A stretch of 64,000 nt of DNA from Streptosporangium carneum. Its GTDB lineage: Bacteria; Actinomycetota; Actinomycetes; Streptosporangiales; Streptosporangiaceae. The notes under the pieces are model-generated. The model was not told the DNA's origin. It searched no databases and saw only the letters and a list, made by a program, of their open reading frames with translations. The stretch spans positions 1 through 64,000 of the forward strand of contig NZ_BSEV01000002.1 of the NCBI RefSeq assembly GCF_027922005.1. The letters are read 5' to 3'. Below, in pieces: positions 18,101 through 26,125 of the stretch. A program made the position numbers and the translations under genes. Positions within the stretch are counted from its first letter, which is position 1; the number at the start of each line of letters is the position of its first letter.

Positions 18101-18258
18101 ATCGGCGCCGGGAGTCCGTCTCCCCCGGCGCCGATGGAAACCTCACCTCCGGGGGTCCGTCTCCCCCGGAGGTGATCACATCTCGCCTCCGGAGGTCCGT
18201 CTCCTCCGTCGGCGATCAAAACCTCGCCACCGGGGGTCCGTCTCCCCCGGCGGCGAGG
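18101..18258 (-). repeat. Four tandem hairpins between GH18 and GH19 chitinase genes
   Basis: Four stem-loops about 40 bases apart share the loop core TCCGTCT (plus strand) but differ in stem sequence. Arms are 18101-18112/18124-18135 (12 bp); 18143-18155/18163-18175 (13 bp, perfect); 18183-18195/18203-18215 (two mismatches); and 18222-18236/18244-18258 (one mismatch). On the minus strand the first one met after the GH18 stop is followed by TTTT, so at least that one could terminate. The array is also the 5' region of the GH19 gene. Confidence 0.8.
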
Positions 18259-18265
18259 GGCTTTT

Positions 18266-20548
18266 TCAGTTCAGGGCGTCGAGGTAGGCCCTGTGGTTGC
18301 GGGAGAACTCGAAGTTGTTGTACTTGTCCCAGTTGATCGACCAGGTCATCAGGCCGCGCAGACCGGGCTTGACGCCGGCCCTGGGCTTGTACGACCCGCA
18401 GTTGGTGCCCTTGGCCAGGCAGTCGAAGGCCTTCTGGACCTCGGCCACCGAGGTGAAGCCGCCGCCCGCGTAGGTCGCGGCCGGCAGGCCGATGGCGACC
18501 TGGTCGGGACGCAGGGCCGGGAAGACGTTGTTGACGTTGCCCGCGATCGGGAAGCCCGCGAGCAGCATGTCGGTCATGGCCACGTGGAAGTCCGCGTTGC
18601 CCATGGTGTGGTACTGGTTGTCCAGTCCGGTGATCGGCCCGGAGTTGTAGTCCTGGACGTGCAGCAGGGTCAGGTCGTCGCGCATCGCGTGGATGACGGG
18701 CAGGTAGGACCCGGCCCGCTGGTCGGCCGAGCCGTTCGCGCCGGGACCGTAGAACTGGTAGCCGAGCTGGACGAAGAACGTCTCGGGGGCCATGGTCAGC
18801 ACGAACTTGGAGCCGTACTTGGCCTTGAGGCTCTTCAGCGCGGAGATCAGGTTGACGATGACCGGGGTGGTCGGGGCGGCGAGGTTGGTGTCGCCCTGGT
18901 TGAGGTAGAGCGAGTGGCCCTCGAAGTCGACGTCGAGGCCGTCGAGGCCGTACTTGTCGATGATGGCGCCGACCGACTGGACGAACTTGTCACGCGCGGC
19001 GGTGGTGGTGAGCTGGACCTGGCCGTTCTGGCCGCCGATCGAGATCAGCACCTTCTTGCCCTGGGCCTGCTTGGCCTTGATCGCCGCGATGAAGTCGGCC
19101 TCGGGCTCGACGTTGGGGCACTCGGCGACCGGGCACTGCTGGAAGCGGATGTCACCGGAGGTCACCGAGGTCGGCTCGCCGAAGGACAGGTTGATGAAGT
19201 CCCACTCCTTCGGCACGTCGGCCATCCGGATGTAGCCGGAGCCGTTGGCGAAGGAGGCGTGCAGGTAGCCGACCAGGACGCGCTTGGCGGGCGGGTCGCC
19301 GGGGCCGACCGTGACGGTGATCGGGGCCGACTTGGGCGACTCGCCCACCGGGTTGAAGGCGCTCACCTGGTAGGCGTAGGTGCCGCCGGCGAGGACCTCG
19401 CTGAAGGTGGTGGCCGTCGGAGAGGCGACCTTGGTGTTGCCACGGTAGACGTTGTAGCCCGTCGGGGCGCCCGAGGCGGTGTTCCAGTTCAGCGTCACGG
19501 TGTTGCCGTTGACCGCGGCGGTCAGCCCGGTCGGCGTGGCCGGCGGCGGGGCGTCGCCGCCGACCATGACGGCGACCTGCGCGGACTTGGCGGACTCGCC
19601 CACGGCGTTGACGGCGGTCACCTGGTAGGCGTAGGTGCCCGGCGGGAGGGCCTCGGTGTAGGTGGTCGTCGTGGCCGAGCCGACCTTCGTGCCGCCCCGG
19701 TAGACGTTGTAGCTCGTCGCCCCGGTGACCGCGGTCCACTTCAGGGTGGCCGAGTTCGAGCCGCCCGTGCCGGTCAGGCCGGTGGGGGTGGCCGGGACCT
19801 GCGGGTTGTCGTTGCCGAGCACCAGCGTGACCGACTCGGACCTGCCCGACTCGCCCGCGGCGTTGACGGCGGTCACCTGGTACACGTGGCTGCCCGCCGC
19901 CGCGCCCACGTCGGTGTAGGTGGTGCTGGAGGTCGAGCCCACCTTGACATTGTCACGGTAGACGTTGTAGCTCGTCGCCCCCTCTGAGGCGGCCCACTTC
20001 AATGTGGCGGTGCTGGGGGTGCTGGTGCCGGTCACGTTCCCGGGGACGGCCGGGACCGCCGCTCCAGGCGGGCCGTCCAGGACGATGTCGTCGGCCTGGT
20101 AGGCGCCCTGGCCGTACCAGCTGTTGACGTAGATCGTCACCGAGCTGGTGGACGCGCCGGTGGTGAAGGTGCGGGTGAGCTGGGAGTAGGCCGACGGCGA
20201 GGACGTCCAGGTGCTCTGGTCGGTGGTGCCGGTGCCGGTCACACCGAGGAAGACGTAGCCGCCGCGCACCCAGCCCGACAGCGAGTACGACGAGGACGGC
20301 TTGACGGCGACCGTCTGCTGGCAGCGCGCGGTGTCGCTGCCGACGGGCGTGGCCTGCAGGGCCTTGGAGCCGCCGTGCACCGGTGAGGAGACCGCCGTCG
20401 CGCCCGAGGACGCCGTACAGGTCCAGCCGGTCAGGCCGTCCTCGAACCCGGGGTTGGCCGCGATGTTGGCGGCGTGCGCGGGCGACGCGGCGAGCATCGT
20501 CGTGCCGATCGCCAGTATGGTCGCCGCAGCGAGTTTCCTGAGGTTCAT
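18266..20548 (-). CDS. Secreted GH18 chitinase with N-terminal CBM and three FnIII domains
   Basis: 760 residues from ATG 20548. Signal peptide is 1-27, ending SPAHA. A beta-sandwich carbohydrate-binding module (28-165) starts NPGFEDGLTGWTC. Three fibronectin III domains (about 170-435) follow, each with a SYNVYR or GYNVYR strand. The GH18 domain spans 440-760, with the full DGLDVDFE motif at 536-543 and Glu543 as proton donor. The QDYNSGP and MTWSINWD motifs place it near bacterial ChiC/ChiD-type enzymes. Its ATG overlaps the stop of the preceding GH18 gene (ATGA), so the two are coupled. Confidence 0.95.
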   Translation of the reverse strand: MNLRKLAAATILAIGTTMLAASPAHAANIAANPGFEDGLTGWTCTASSGATAVSSPVHGGSKALQATPVGSDTARCQQTVAVKPSSSYSLSGWVRGGYVFLGVTGTGTTDQSTWTSSPSAYSQLTRTFTTGASTSSVTIYVNSWYGQGAYQADDIVLDGPPGAAVPAVPGNVTGTSTPSTATLKWAASEGATSYNVYRDNVKVGSTSSTTYTDVGAAAGSHVYQVTAVNAAGESGRSESVTLVLGNDNPQVPATPTGLTGTGGSNSATLKWTAVTGATSYNVYRGGTKVGSATTTTYTEALPPGTYAYQVTAVNAVGESAKSAQVAVMVGGDAPPPATPTGLTAAVNGNTVTLNWNTASGAPTGYNVYRGNTKVASPTATTFSEVLAGGTYAYQVSAFNPVGESPKSAPITVTVGPGDPPAKRVLVGYLHASFANGSGYIRMADVPKEWDFINLSFGEPTSVTSGDIRFQQCPVAECPNVEPEADFIAAIKAKQAQGKKVLISIGGQNGQVQLTTTAARDKFVQSVGAIIDKYGLDGLDVDFEGHSLYLNQGDTNLAAPTTPVIVNLISALKSLKAKYGSKFVLTMAPETFFVQLGYQFYGPGANGSADQRAGSYLPVIHAMRDDLTLLHVQDYNSGPITGLDNQYHTMGNADFHVAMTDMLLAGFPIAGNVNNVFPALRPDQVAIGLPAATYAGGGFTSVAEVQKAFDCLAKGTNCGSYKPRAGVKPGLRGLMTWSINWDKYNNFEFSRNHRAYLDALN
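20067..20548 (-). repeat. 482-bp direct repeat, copy 1 (signal peptide and CBM)
   Basis: Matches 22010-22491 at a constant offset of 1943 bases without visible indels. It encodes the same signal peptide and CBM in two neighbouring chitinases. Only about five amino acids differ over roughly 135 mature residues. Confidence 0.85.
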
Positions 20549-22491
20549 CCCGTGAATCCCTTGAAGATGTTGGTGAACTCCCACGGCGACTGCGAGACGC
20601 CGCTGCAGGTGGGCGAGACCTGGCCGTTGGGGCAGCCGCCGTTGTCACGGCCGCTGGACCAGAAGCCGATGAACGCCACGTGGTTGCTGTTGGCCCAGCT
20701 GAGCAGCGTGCGCGCGTCGGCCTGGGTGGTGGTCATGCCGGTGTCGTTCTTGCCGATCATCGGGGTGAGACCGAGCATCTTCTTCAGCTGCGCGTCGGTC
20801 TTGGCGGGCCAGACGCCCTTCATCTGGTTGAGGGTGGCCTGGGCCGCGGCGGTCATCGCGCTGCCCCAGTTGCCGGTGTAGCCGAAGTTCATCAGCATCG
20901 GGTTGACGATCACGTCGAGGCCCTTGGCCGCGGCGTCCTGCAGGATCGACAGCGAGAACGGGTCGAGGCCGTAGTCCTGGCCCTGGATCCGCAGGGTGTA
21001 GCTGACCACGGTGCCGCGCTCGGCCTGGAGCTGCTTCAGCGCGGTGTTGACCTTGTTGGTGTCGATGGTGGCCTCGACGTCGATGTCGAGGTGGTTGGTG
21101 CCGACGGTGTCGAGCACCTTCTTGTAGGCGGCGAGCAGTGCGGCGGAGGTGCCGCAGGTGTGCTCGAGGTACGGGCCCTGGGCGCCGCCGGTCGCCACGA
21201 TCACCTGGCCGCCCTGTGCCTGGAGCGCCTTGACGTCGTTGATGATGCGCGGCTCGTCCAGCGGGATGGTGCCGCCCCAGGCGGGGTTGCAGCCGCTGCT
21301 GTCGCCGAGGGCGAAGGCGAGGGTGTAGTTCTTCACGCCGGTCGCGGCGGCGGCGTTGACCAGCGAGGGCGTCGTCATGGTGATGTCGATGTACGGCGCG
21401 TAGCGGATCTCGCCGCTGGGCTGCGTGACGTCGCTGGTCTTGCCGCTGACCGAGGAGGTGTAGGCGGAGCAGTTGTCCGAGGCGTCACAGGCTCGCACCC
21501 GGAAGCCGTAGGTCGTGTTGGCGCTCAGGCCGGTCGCGGTGTGGCTCAGGTTCGTGCCCGCGCTCACCGGGGCCGCGTTGTCCCGCGACACCTCGTAGCG
21601 GTCGACCTTGCCTGAGTCGTCGGTGGAGGCGGACCAGGTCACCTTCAGCGAACTGGTGGTGGGGCTGCCGACGGCCGGGCTCCCGGGCACGGTCGGCGCG
21701 GTGGTGTCGGGGCCGCCGCCGGTGGTCCTGCCGTTCACCACGGGGGTGTAGGCGGAGCAGTTGTTCGCGGCGTCGCACGCGCGGACCCGGAAACCGTAGG
21801 TCGTGTCGGCGTTCAGGCCGGTCGCGGTGTGGGTCAGCGCCGTGCCCGCGTTCACCGGGGCCGCGTTGTCCCGCGACACCTCGTAGCGGTCGATCTTGCC
21901 TGAGTTGTCGGTGGAGGCGGACCAGGCCAGGTCGAGTGAGCTGCCGGTCGCGCCGCCGACGGTCAGGTTGCCGGGCACGGTCGGCGCGACGGTGTCGGTG
22001 TCGTCACCGGGCGGGCCGTCCAGGACGATGTCGTCGGCCTGGTAGGCGCCCTGGCCGTACCAGCTGTTGACGTAGATCGTCACGGACTTGGTGGACGCGC
22101 CGGTGGTGAAGGTGCGGGTGAGCTGGGAGTAGGCCGACGGCGAGGACGTCCAGGTGCTCTGGTCGGTGGTGCCGGTGCCGCTCACGCCGAGGAAGACGTA
22201 GCCGCCGCGCACCCAGCCCGACAGCGAGTACGACGAGGACGGCTTGACGCTGACCGTCTGCTGGCAGCGCGCGGTGTCGCTGCCCTGGGGCGTGGCCTGC
22301 AACGCCTTGGAGCCGCCGTGCACCGGTGAGGAGACCGCCGTCGCGCCCGAGGACGCCGTACAGGTCCAGCCGGTCAGGCCGTCCTCGAACCCGGGGTTCG
22401 TCGCGATGTTGGCGGCGTGCGCGGGCGACGCGGCGAGCATCGTGCCGCCGATCGCCAGTACGGCCGCCGCCGCGAGTTTCCTGAGGTTCAT
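20545..22491 (-). CDS. Secreted GH18-family protein with CBM and two FnIII domains
   Basis: 648 residues from ATG 22491. The signal peptide and CBM (1-165) are almost identical to those of the next gene. Two fibronectin III domains follow, each with DRYEVSRDNAAPV and YGFRVRACDA. The C-terminal GH18 domain has HLDIDVE ending at Glu473; the outermost aspartate of DxxDxDxE is replaced. Motifs WEFTNIFKGF and PMIGKND place it with the non-canonical GH18 group also seen in the two genes upstream. Both ends overlap neighbours by four bases. Confidence 0.9.
   Translation of the reverse strand: MNLRKLAAAAVLAIGGTMLAASPAHAANIATNPGFEDGLTGWTCTASSGATAVSSPVHGGSKALQATPQGSDTARCQQTVSVKPSSSYSLSGWVRGGYVFLGVSGTGTTDQSTWTSSPSAYSQLTRTFTTGASTKSVTIYVNSWYGQGAYQADDIVLDGPPGDDTDTVAPTVPGNLTVGGATGSSLDLAWSASTDNSGKIDRYEVSRDNAAPVNAGTALTHTATGLNADTTYGFRVRACDAANNCSAYTPVVNGRTTGGGPDTTAPTVPGSPAVGSPTTSSLKVTWSASTDDSGKVDRYEVSRDNAAPVSAGTNLSHTATGLSANTTYGFRVRACDASDNCSAYTSSVSGKTSDVTQPSGEIRYAPYIDITMTTPSLVNAAAATGVKNYTLAFALGDSSGCNPAWGGTIPLDEPRIINDVKALQAQGGQVIVATGGAQGPYLEHTCGTSAALLAAYKKVLDTVGTNHLDIDVEATIDTNKVNTALKQLQAERGTVVSYTLRIQGQDYGLDPFSLSILQDAAAKGLDVIVNPMLMNFGYTGNWGSAMTAAAQATLNQMKGVWPAKTDAQLKKMLGLTPMIGKNDTGMTTTQADARTLLSWANSNHVAFIGFWSSGRDNGGCPNGQVSPTCSGVSQSPWEFTNIFKGFTG
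22010..22491 (-). repeat. 482-bp direct repeat, copy 2 (signal peptide and CBM)
   Basis: Partner of 20067-20548. Unequal crossing-over between the copies would delete or duplicate one whole chitinase gene. Confidence 0.85.
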
Positions 22492-23873
22492 CCGGTGTAC
22501 CCCGCGAAGATCTTGGCGAACTCGTAGGGCGTCTGGGAGATGTTGGTGCACTTGTACAGGGGGCCGTTGCAGGCGTTGCGGTCGCGCATCGACTCCCAGA
22601 ACGAGAGCATCCCCAGGTGCTTGGTCTTGGCGAAGGCGACGAGCTGGCGCGCGTCGTTCTGGTCGAAGACCCGTCCGTCGTCGTTCTTGCCGACCATCGG
22701 CGTGACGGCGACCATCTTCCACACCTGGGCGTCGGTCTTGGCCGGGTAGAGGGTCTTGAGCTGGGCGAAGGTGCTGTTGGCCGCCTGGACGGCCGCGTCG
22801 CCGTAGTCGACGTCGCGGTAGTAGTCCATGGCCATGACGTTGACGAGGTCGAGGTTGACCCCGGCGTCACGCGCCGACTTGACCACGTTGATCCCGCTCT
22901 CCACGAGGCCCTCGGGCAGCACGGGCAGGGTCAGCGAGACCTTGAGGTTGGGGTAGGTCTGCTGGAGCCTGGCCAGGGCCTGCGACCTGCGGTTGACGGA
23001 GGCGGTGTCCTGCGTGGCCGCGCCTTCGATGTCCAGGTCGATGTACTTCAGGCCGTAGGTGTCGACGACCGCCTTGTACTCGTTGTAGAGCGCGGTGACG
23101 TCGCTGCACGCCTGGGCGAGCTCCACGCCGCTGGCTCCGCCGAAGGAGATCTTCACGTCTCCGCCGGCCGCCCTGACGGTGTCGATCTGGTCCTTGCCCC
23201 ATCCCGAGCGCGGGTCGTAGGCGCCGAACCAGGTGGCCTTGCAGGTCCCCGCCCCGATGAAGGCGAGGGTGTAGTTCTTCTGGCCGGAGGCCGTCACCAT
23301 CTCGGACAGGACGGGGTGCGGCCAGGCGCCCATGTCCACGTAGGGGGCCACCCACATGGGGCCGCCGGGCTGCACGGTCGGGCTGACCGTGGGACTGGGG
23401 CTCACGGTCGGAGAGACCGTCGGGCTCGGGCTGACCGTGGGGCTCACGGTCGGCGACGGCGAGGGCTCGGGGCCGCCGGTGCAGGGGTTGCCGTTGAGGG
23501 TGCAGCCGGTCGGCGCGCCCGTGCCGGTGCCGACCCAGCCGAAGGTGGCGGTCGCGCCCGGCGCGAGCGTGCCGTTGTAGTCGCGGTTCTTGAAGGTGTA
23601 CCTGCTCCCGGACTGCGTCATGAGCGCGTCCCAGTAGGAGCCGACCGTCGTGCCCGAAGGCAGGTCGAAGACCACCGTCCAGCCGTTGAGCGTGGTGGTT
23701 CCGGTGTTCTTGACGGTGATCTGGCCGGTGTAGCCGCCCGACCACTCGGAGGCCTTGACGAAGGTTGCGGTGTCGGCCTGGGCGGGGGCGGTCGCCAGCA
23801 GCGTCGCCCCGCAGGCGAGCGCGGCGGCGACGGCGAGCGTCGTCAACCGTACCCGTGCTGATCGTTGGTTCAT
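22488..23873 (-). CDS. Secreted CBM2-GH18 chitinase-like protein
   Basis: 461 residues from ATG 23873, behind GAGGCAGG. A signal peptide ends near APAQA. A CBM2 module (about 34-130) has WSGGYTGQITVKN and FGWVGTG. A long (SPTVSPTVSP)n linker follows. The GH18 domain begins WVAPYVDMGAWPHP and has KYIDLDIEG, so the catalytic DxE is kept while the first aspartate of DxxDxDxE is absent. Similar proteins with WVAPYVDMG act on chitin or chitin-like glycans. The ATGA overlap with the next gene makes it the first cistron of a three-gene unit. Confidence 0.93.
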   Translation of the reverse strand: MNQRSARVRLTTLAVAAALACGATLLATAPAQADTATFVKASEWSGGYTGQITVKNTGTTTLNGWTVVFDLPSGTTVGSYWDALMTQSGSRYTFKNRDYNGTLAPGATATFGWVGTGTGAPTGCTLNGNPCTGGPEPSPSPTVSPTVSPSPTVSPTVSPSPTVSPTVQPGGPMWVAPYVDMGAWPHPVLSEMVTASGQKNYTLAFIGAGTCKATWFGAYDPRSGWGKDQIDTVRAAGGDVKISFGGASGVELAQACSDVTALYNEYKAVVDTYGLKYIDLDIEGAATQDTASVNRRSQALARLQQTYPNLKVSLTLPVLPEGLVESGINVVKSARDAGVNLDLVNVMAMDYYRDVDYGDAAVQAANSTFAQLKTLYPAKTDAQVWKMVAVTPMVGKNDDGRVFDQNDARQLVAFAKTKHLGMLSFWESMRDRNACNGPLYKCTNISQTPYEFAKIFAGYTG

Positions 23874-23890
23874 GACCTGCCTCATGTGGC

Positions 23891-23927
23891 TTCGAAGGGG
23901 GGTGTCAGGGGGGTGGGTTCGAAGGGG
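23891..23927 (-). promoter_or_regulatory. Direct repeat TTCGAAGGGG upstream of a chitinase gene
   Basis: TTCGAAGGGG occurs at 23891-23900 and again at 23918-23927, just before the first gene of the three-chitinase unit. Actinomycete chitinase promoters often carry direct repeats, but this word is not one I recognise. Function is not shown. Confidence 0.3.
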
Positions 23928-23959
23928 CCACGGGGACGCCATGGGACGTCACGGGGACA

Positions 23960-23991
23960 CGGCCCGCACCCGGTGCACGGGGTGCGGGCCG
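23960..23991 (-). terminator. Hairpin after the 603-residue GH18 gene
   Basis: CGGCCCGCACCC (23960-23971) pairs perfectly with GGGTGCGGGCCG (23980-23991) across an 8-base loop, 8 bases past the gene end at 23999 on the minus strand. Confidence 0.7.
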
Positions 23992-23998
23992 CGTCCGG

Positions 23999-25810
23999 CT
24001 AGAAACCAGCCGTGATCTTGGTGAACTCCCAGTCGGCCTGCGCGACGCCGCTGCAGTTCTCCTGGACGCCGCCGCCGGGGCAGGGGCGGTCACGGTTGAC
24101 GGACCAGAACGCCAGGCGGGTCAGGCCCTTGGACTTGGCGTAGTCGGTGATCTGCTGCCAGGTCGCCGGGCTGGTCACCTCCTGCTGGTCGGACAGGCCG
24201 TTCATGCCGGAGATGCCCATGTGGGCGTAGGCCTCGGCGTCGGTCCAGCCGTTGGCGGTCTTCAGCCTGGCCTTCAGGCCCTCGGCCGCGTTGACCGTGC
24301 TCTGGTACATGTTCGCGCCGCCGCTGAAGTCGAACGGCATGATCGTGTAGTTGTCGATCGGCACGGCCAGTTCCTTGGCCCGGTTGATCAGGCGGACACC
24401 GTGCGAGGTGGGGCCGCTGGTCGCGGTGCCGAAGGTCACCACGATCTTGACGTTGGGGTTGGCGGCCTTGACGATCTTGAGGCCGTTGAGGATGCGGTCC
24501 TGGACGGTGTAGTTCTCGAACTCGTCGGTGTTCTCGATGTCGAAGTCGACGACGGCCGGGCCGACCGCGTTGATGACCTTCTGCACCGCGCCCGCGAAGG
24601 CCTCAGGGGTGGAGCAGTTCGGGCCGAGCTTGTTGCCGCTCCAGCCGCCGAAGGAGATCTGGACGTTGCCGCCCGCGGCCTTGACCGCGTTGATCGCGGC
24701 CTGGTCGGCGCCGCCGGTCAGCGGACGCTGGCCGTCCCACGCCGGGTTGCAGCCGTTCTGGGCGAGGATGAAGGCCATCGTGAACGACTTGATGCCGGTG
24801 GCGTTCATCACGGTGGTGATGTTCGGCGGGTCGCCCCAGCCGGTGTAGTAGTACGGCGCGCCCGCCATCTTCTGGGTCTGCGGGCAGCCGGTGGTGGTGC
24901 CGCTGACCGCGGCGCTGGCGGCCGACTCGCCCTGGTCGTTGTAGGCCTTGACCGTGTAGGTGTGCGCCTCACAGGTGCCGAGCCCGGAGATCGTCGCCGA
25001 GGTGCCGGTGACGGTCGCCTTGGCGGTCGTGCCCTCGTAGACGCGGTAGCCGGCGACCGTGCCGGTCGACGCGCCCCACGACAGCGAGATCGAGGAGTTC
25101 GTGCTGCCGCTGACCACCACGTTGGCCGGGACGCCGGGGGTGCCGCTGGTGCAGCCCGTGGTGGTGCCGCTGACCGAGCCGCTGGCGGGCGACTCACCGG
25201 TGCCGTTGTAGGCCTTGACCGTGTAGCTGTGCGCCTCACAGGTGCCGAGCCCGGAGATCGTCGCCGACGTGCCGGTGACGGTCGCCTTGAGGGTCGTGCC
25301 CTCGTAGACGCGGTAGCCGGTCACCGTGCCGGTCGACGCGCCCCACGACAGCGAGATCGTGGAGTTCGTGGTCGCGGTCACCAGCGGGACGCCCGGCGTG
25401 CCGGGGACCTGCTCGACCGGGCCGCCGCCGCAGTCCGCGCCGTTGACCTTGCAGTTGGACGGAGTCGCCGCGGCGGGCGAGGCGATGAAGCCGAAGCTCA
25501 CGCTGCCCCCCGCCGGGAGGTTGCCGTTCCAGCCGACGTTGCTCAGCGTGAAGTGGGTGCCGCTCTTGGTCAGGCTGGCGTCCCAGGCGGAGCTGACGTT
25601 GCCGCCCGCGGGCAGGTCGAACTCGACCTTCCAGCTGTTCAGGGCCGCGCCGCTGTCGTTCTTGATCGTGTACTTGCCTTCGAAGGCGGACCCCCAGCTG
25701 GAGGTCTTGGTGAAGGTCGCCGTCACCCCGGCCGCGTGGGCCGGTGCGCTGGCGAGCAGTACACCCGACGCGGCCAGCGCGGCCGCGACGAGGATACGTA
25801 AAGGTCGCAT
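23999..25810 (-). CDS. Secreted CBM2-FnIII-FnIII-GH18 chitinase
   Basis: 603 residues. ATG 25810 is preceded by GGAGAG. The signal peptide ends SAPAHA. CBM2 is about 33-130 (FEGKYTIKNDSGAALNSW). Two fibronectin III domains are close copies of each other, both with GYRVYEGTT and SATISGLGTCEAH, so they arose by internal duplication. The GH18 domain has YYYTGWGDPPN and the active-site motif VVDFDIEN. The frame is open for 57 codons upstream of the ATG, but that stretch is a decayed chitinase tail (25918-26079), not part of this protein. Confidence 0.94.
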   Translation of the reverse strand: MRPLRILVAAALAASGVLLASAPAHAAGVTATFTKTSSWGSAFEGKYTIKNDSGAALNSWKVEFDLPAGGNVSSAWDASLTKSGTHFTLSNVGWNGNLPAGGSVSFGFIASPAAATPSNCKVNGADCGGGPVEQVPGTPGVPLVTATTNSTISLSWGASTGTVTGYRVYEGTTLKATVTGTSATISGLGTCEAHSYTVKAYNGTGESPASGSVSGTTTGCTSGTPGVPANVVVSGSTNSSISLSWGASTGTVAGYRVYEGTTAKATVTGTSATISGLGTCEAHTYTVKAYNDQGESAASAAVSGTTTGCPQTQKMAGAPYYYTGWGDPPNITTVMNATGIKSFTMAFILAQNGCNPAWDGQRPLTGGADQAAINAVKAAGGNVQISFGGWSGNKLGPNCSTPEAFAGAVQKVINAVGPAVVDFDIENTDEFENYTVQDRILNGLKIVKAANPNVKIVVTFGTATSGPTSHGVRLINRAKELAVPIDNYTIMPFDFSGGANMYQSTVNAAEGLKARLKTANGWTDAEAYAHMGISGMNGLSDQQEVTSPATWQQITDYAKSKGLTRLAFWSVNRDRPCPGGGVQENCSGVAQADWEFTKITAGF

Positions 25811-25873
25811 TTTCTCTCCACTGGGAAAAGCTGCGAAGCGAGGCTCGATGTTCGGGGGGTGTCGCTGAGGTAG

Positions 25874-25905
25874 GGCCCGCGCCCCGGGGGCAGGAGGCGC
25901 GGGCC
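25874..25905 (-). terminator. Hairpin in the chitinase intergenic region
   Basis: GGCCCGCGCC (25874-25883) pairs with GGCGCGGGCC (25896-25905) across a 12-base loop. It lies between the decayed chitinase tail and the next active gene, in the position expected for the terminator of the upstream unit. Confidence 0.6.
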
Positions 25906-25917
25906 GTACCGGCCGTG

Positions 25918-26079
25918 GTCCCGTGACGGTCCTGGTGAGCTCCAGGGCGGCCTGAGCGATGCCGCCGTTCTCCGAGGTCACACCACGGGGGTGGGGACGG
26001 TCACGGTCGGCCGCCGGTGGGCGGCCCCGCGAGGTCCCTGCGGCACGGCCCAGTAGGTGATCTGGGCCCGTGTCGCCGG
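25918..26079 (-). pseudogene. Remnant of a GH18 chitinase C-terminus
   Basis: Minus-strand translation gives ADRDRPHPRG, VTSENGGIAQAALELT and RTVTG, which align with NRDRPCPGGG, VQENCSGVAQADWEFT and KITAG at the end of the neighbouring 603-residue chitinase. Further upstream, in another frame, ATRAQITYWA aligns with ATWQQITDYA, so a frameshift separates the two parts. The stop codon is lost and the aromatic residues are mutated. It is a non-functional fragment of a duplicated chitinase gene. Confidence 0.7.
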
Positions 26080-26125
26080 ATGCGCTGATGACGCATGTCT
26101 GTCTCCCCTGAGAAGGGGCGCCGCC

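Noticed and set aside
25811-25981. 57-residue N-terminal extension of the 603-residue chitinase
   Set aside because: The extension is the in-frame tail of a decayed chitinase copy and lacks a signal peptide; the ATG at 25810 starts a proper signal peptide.
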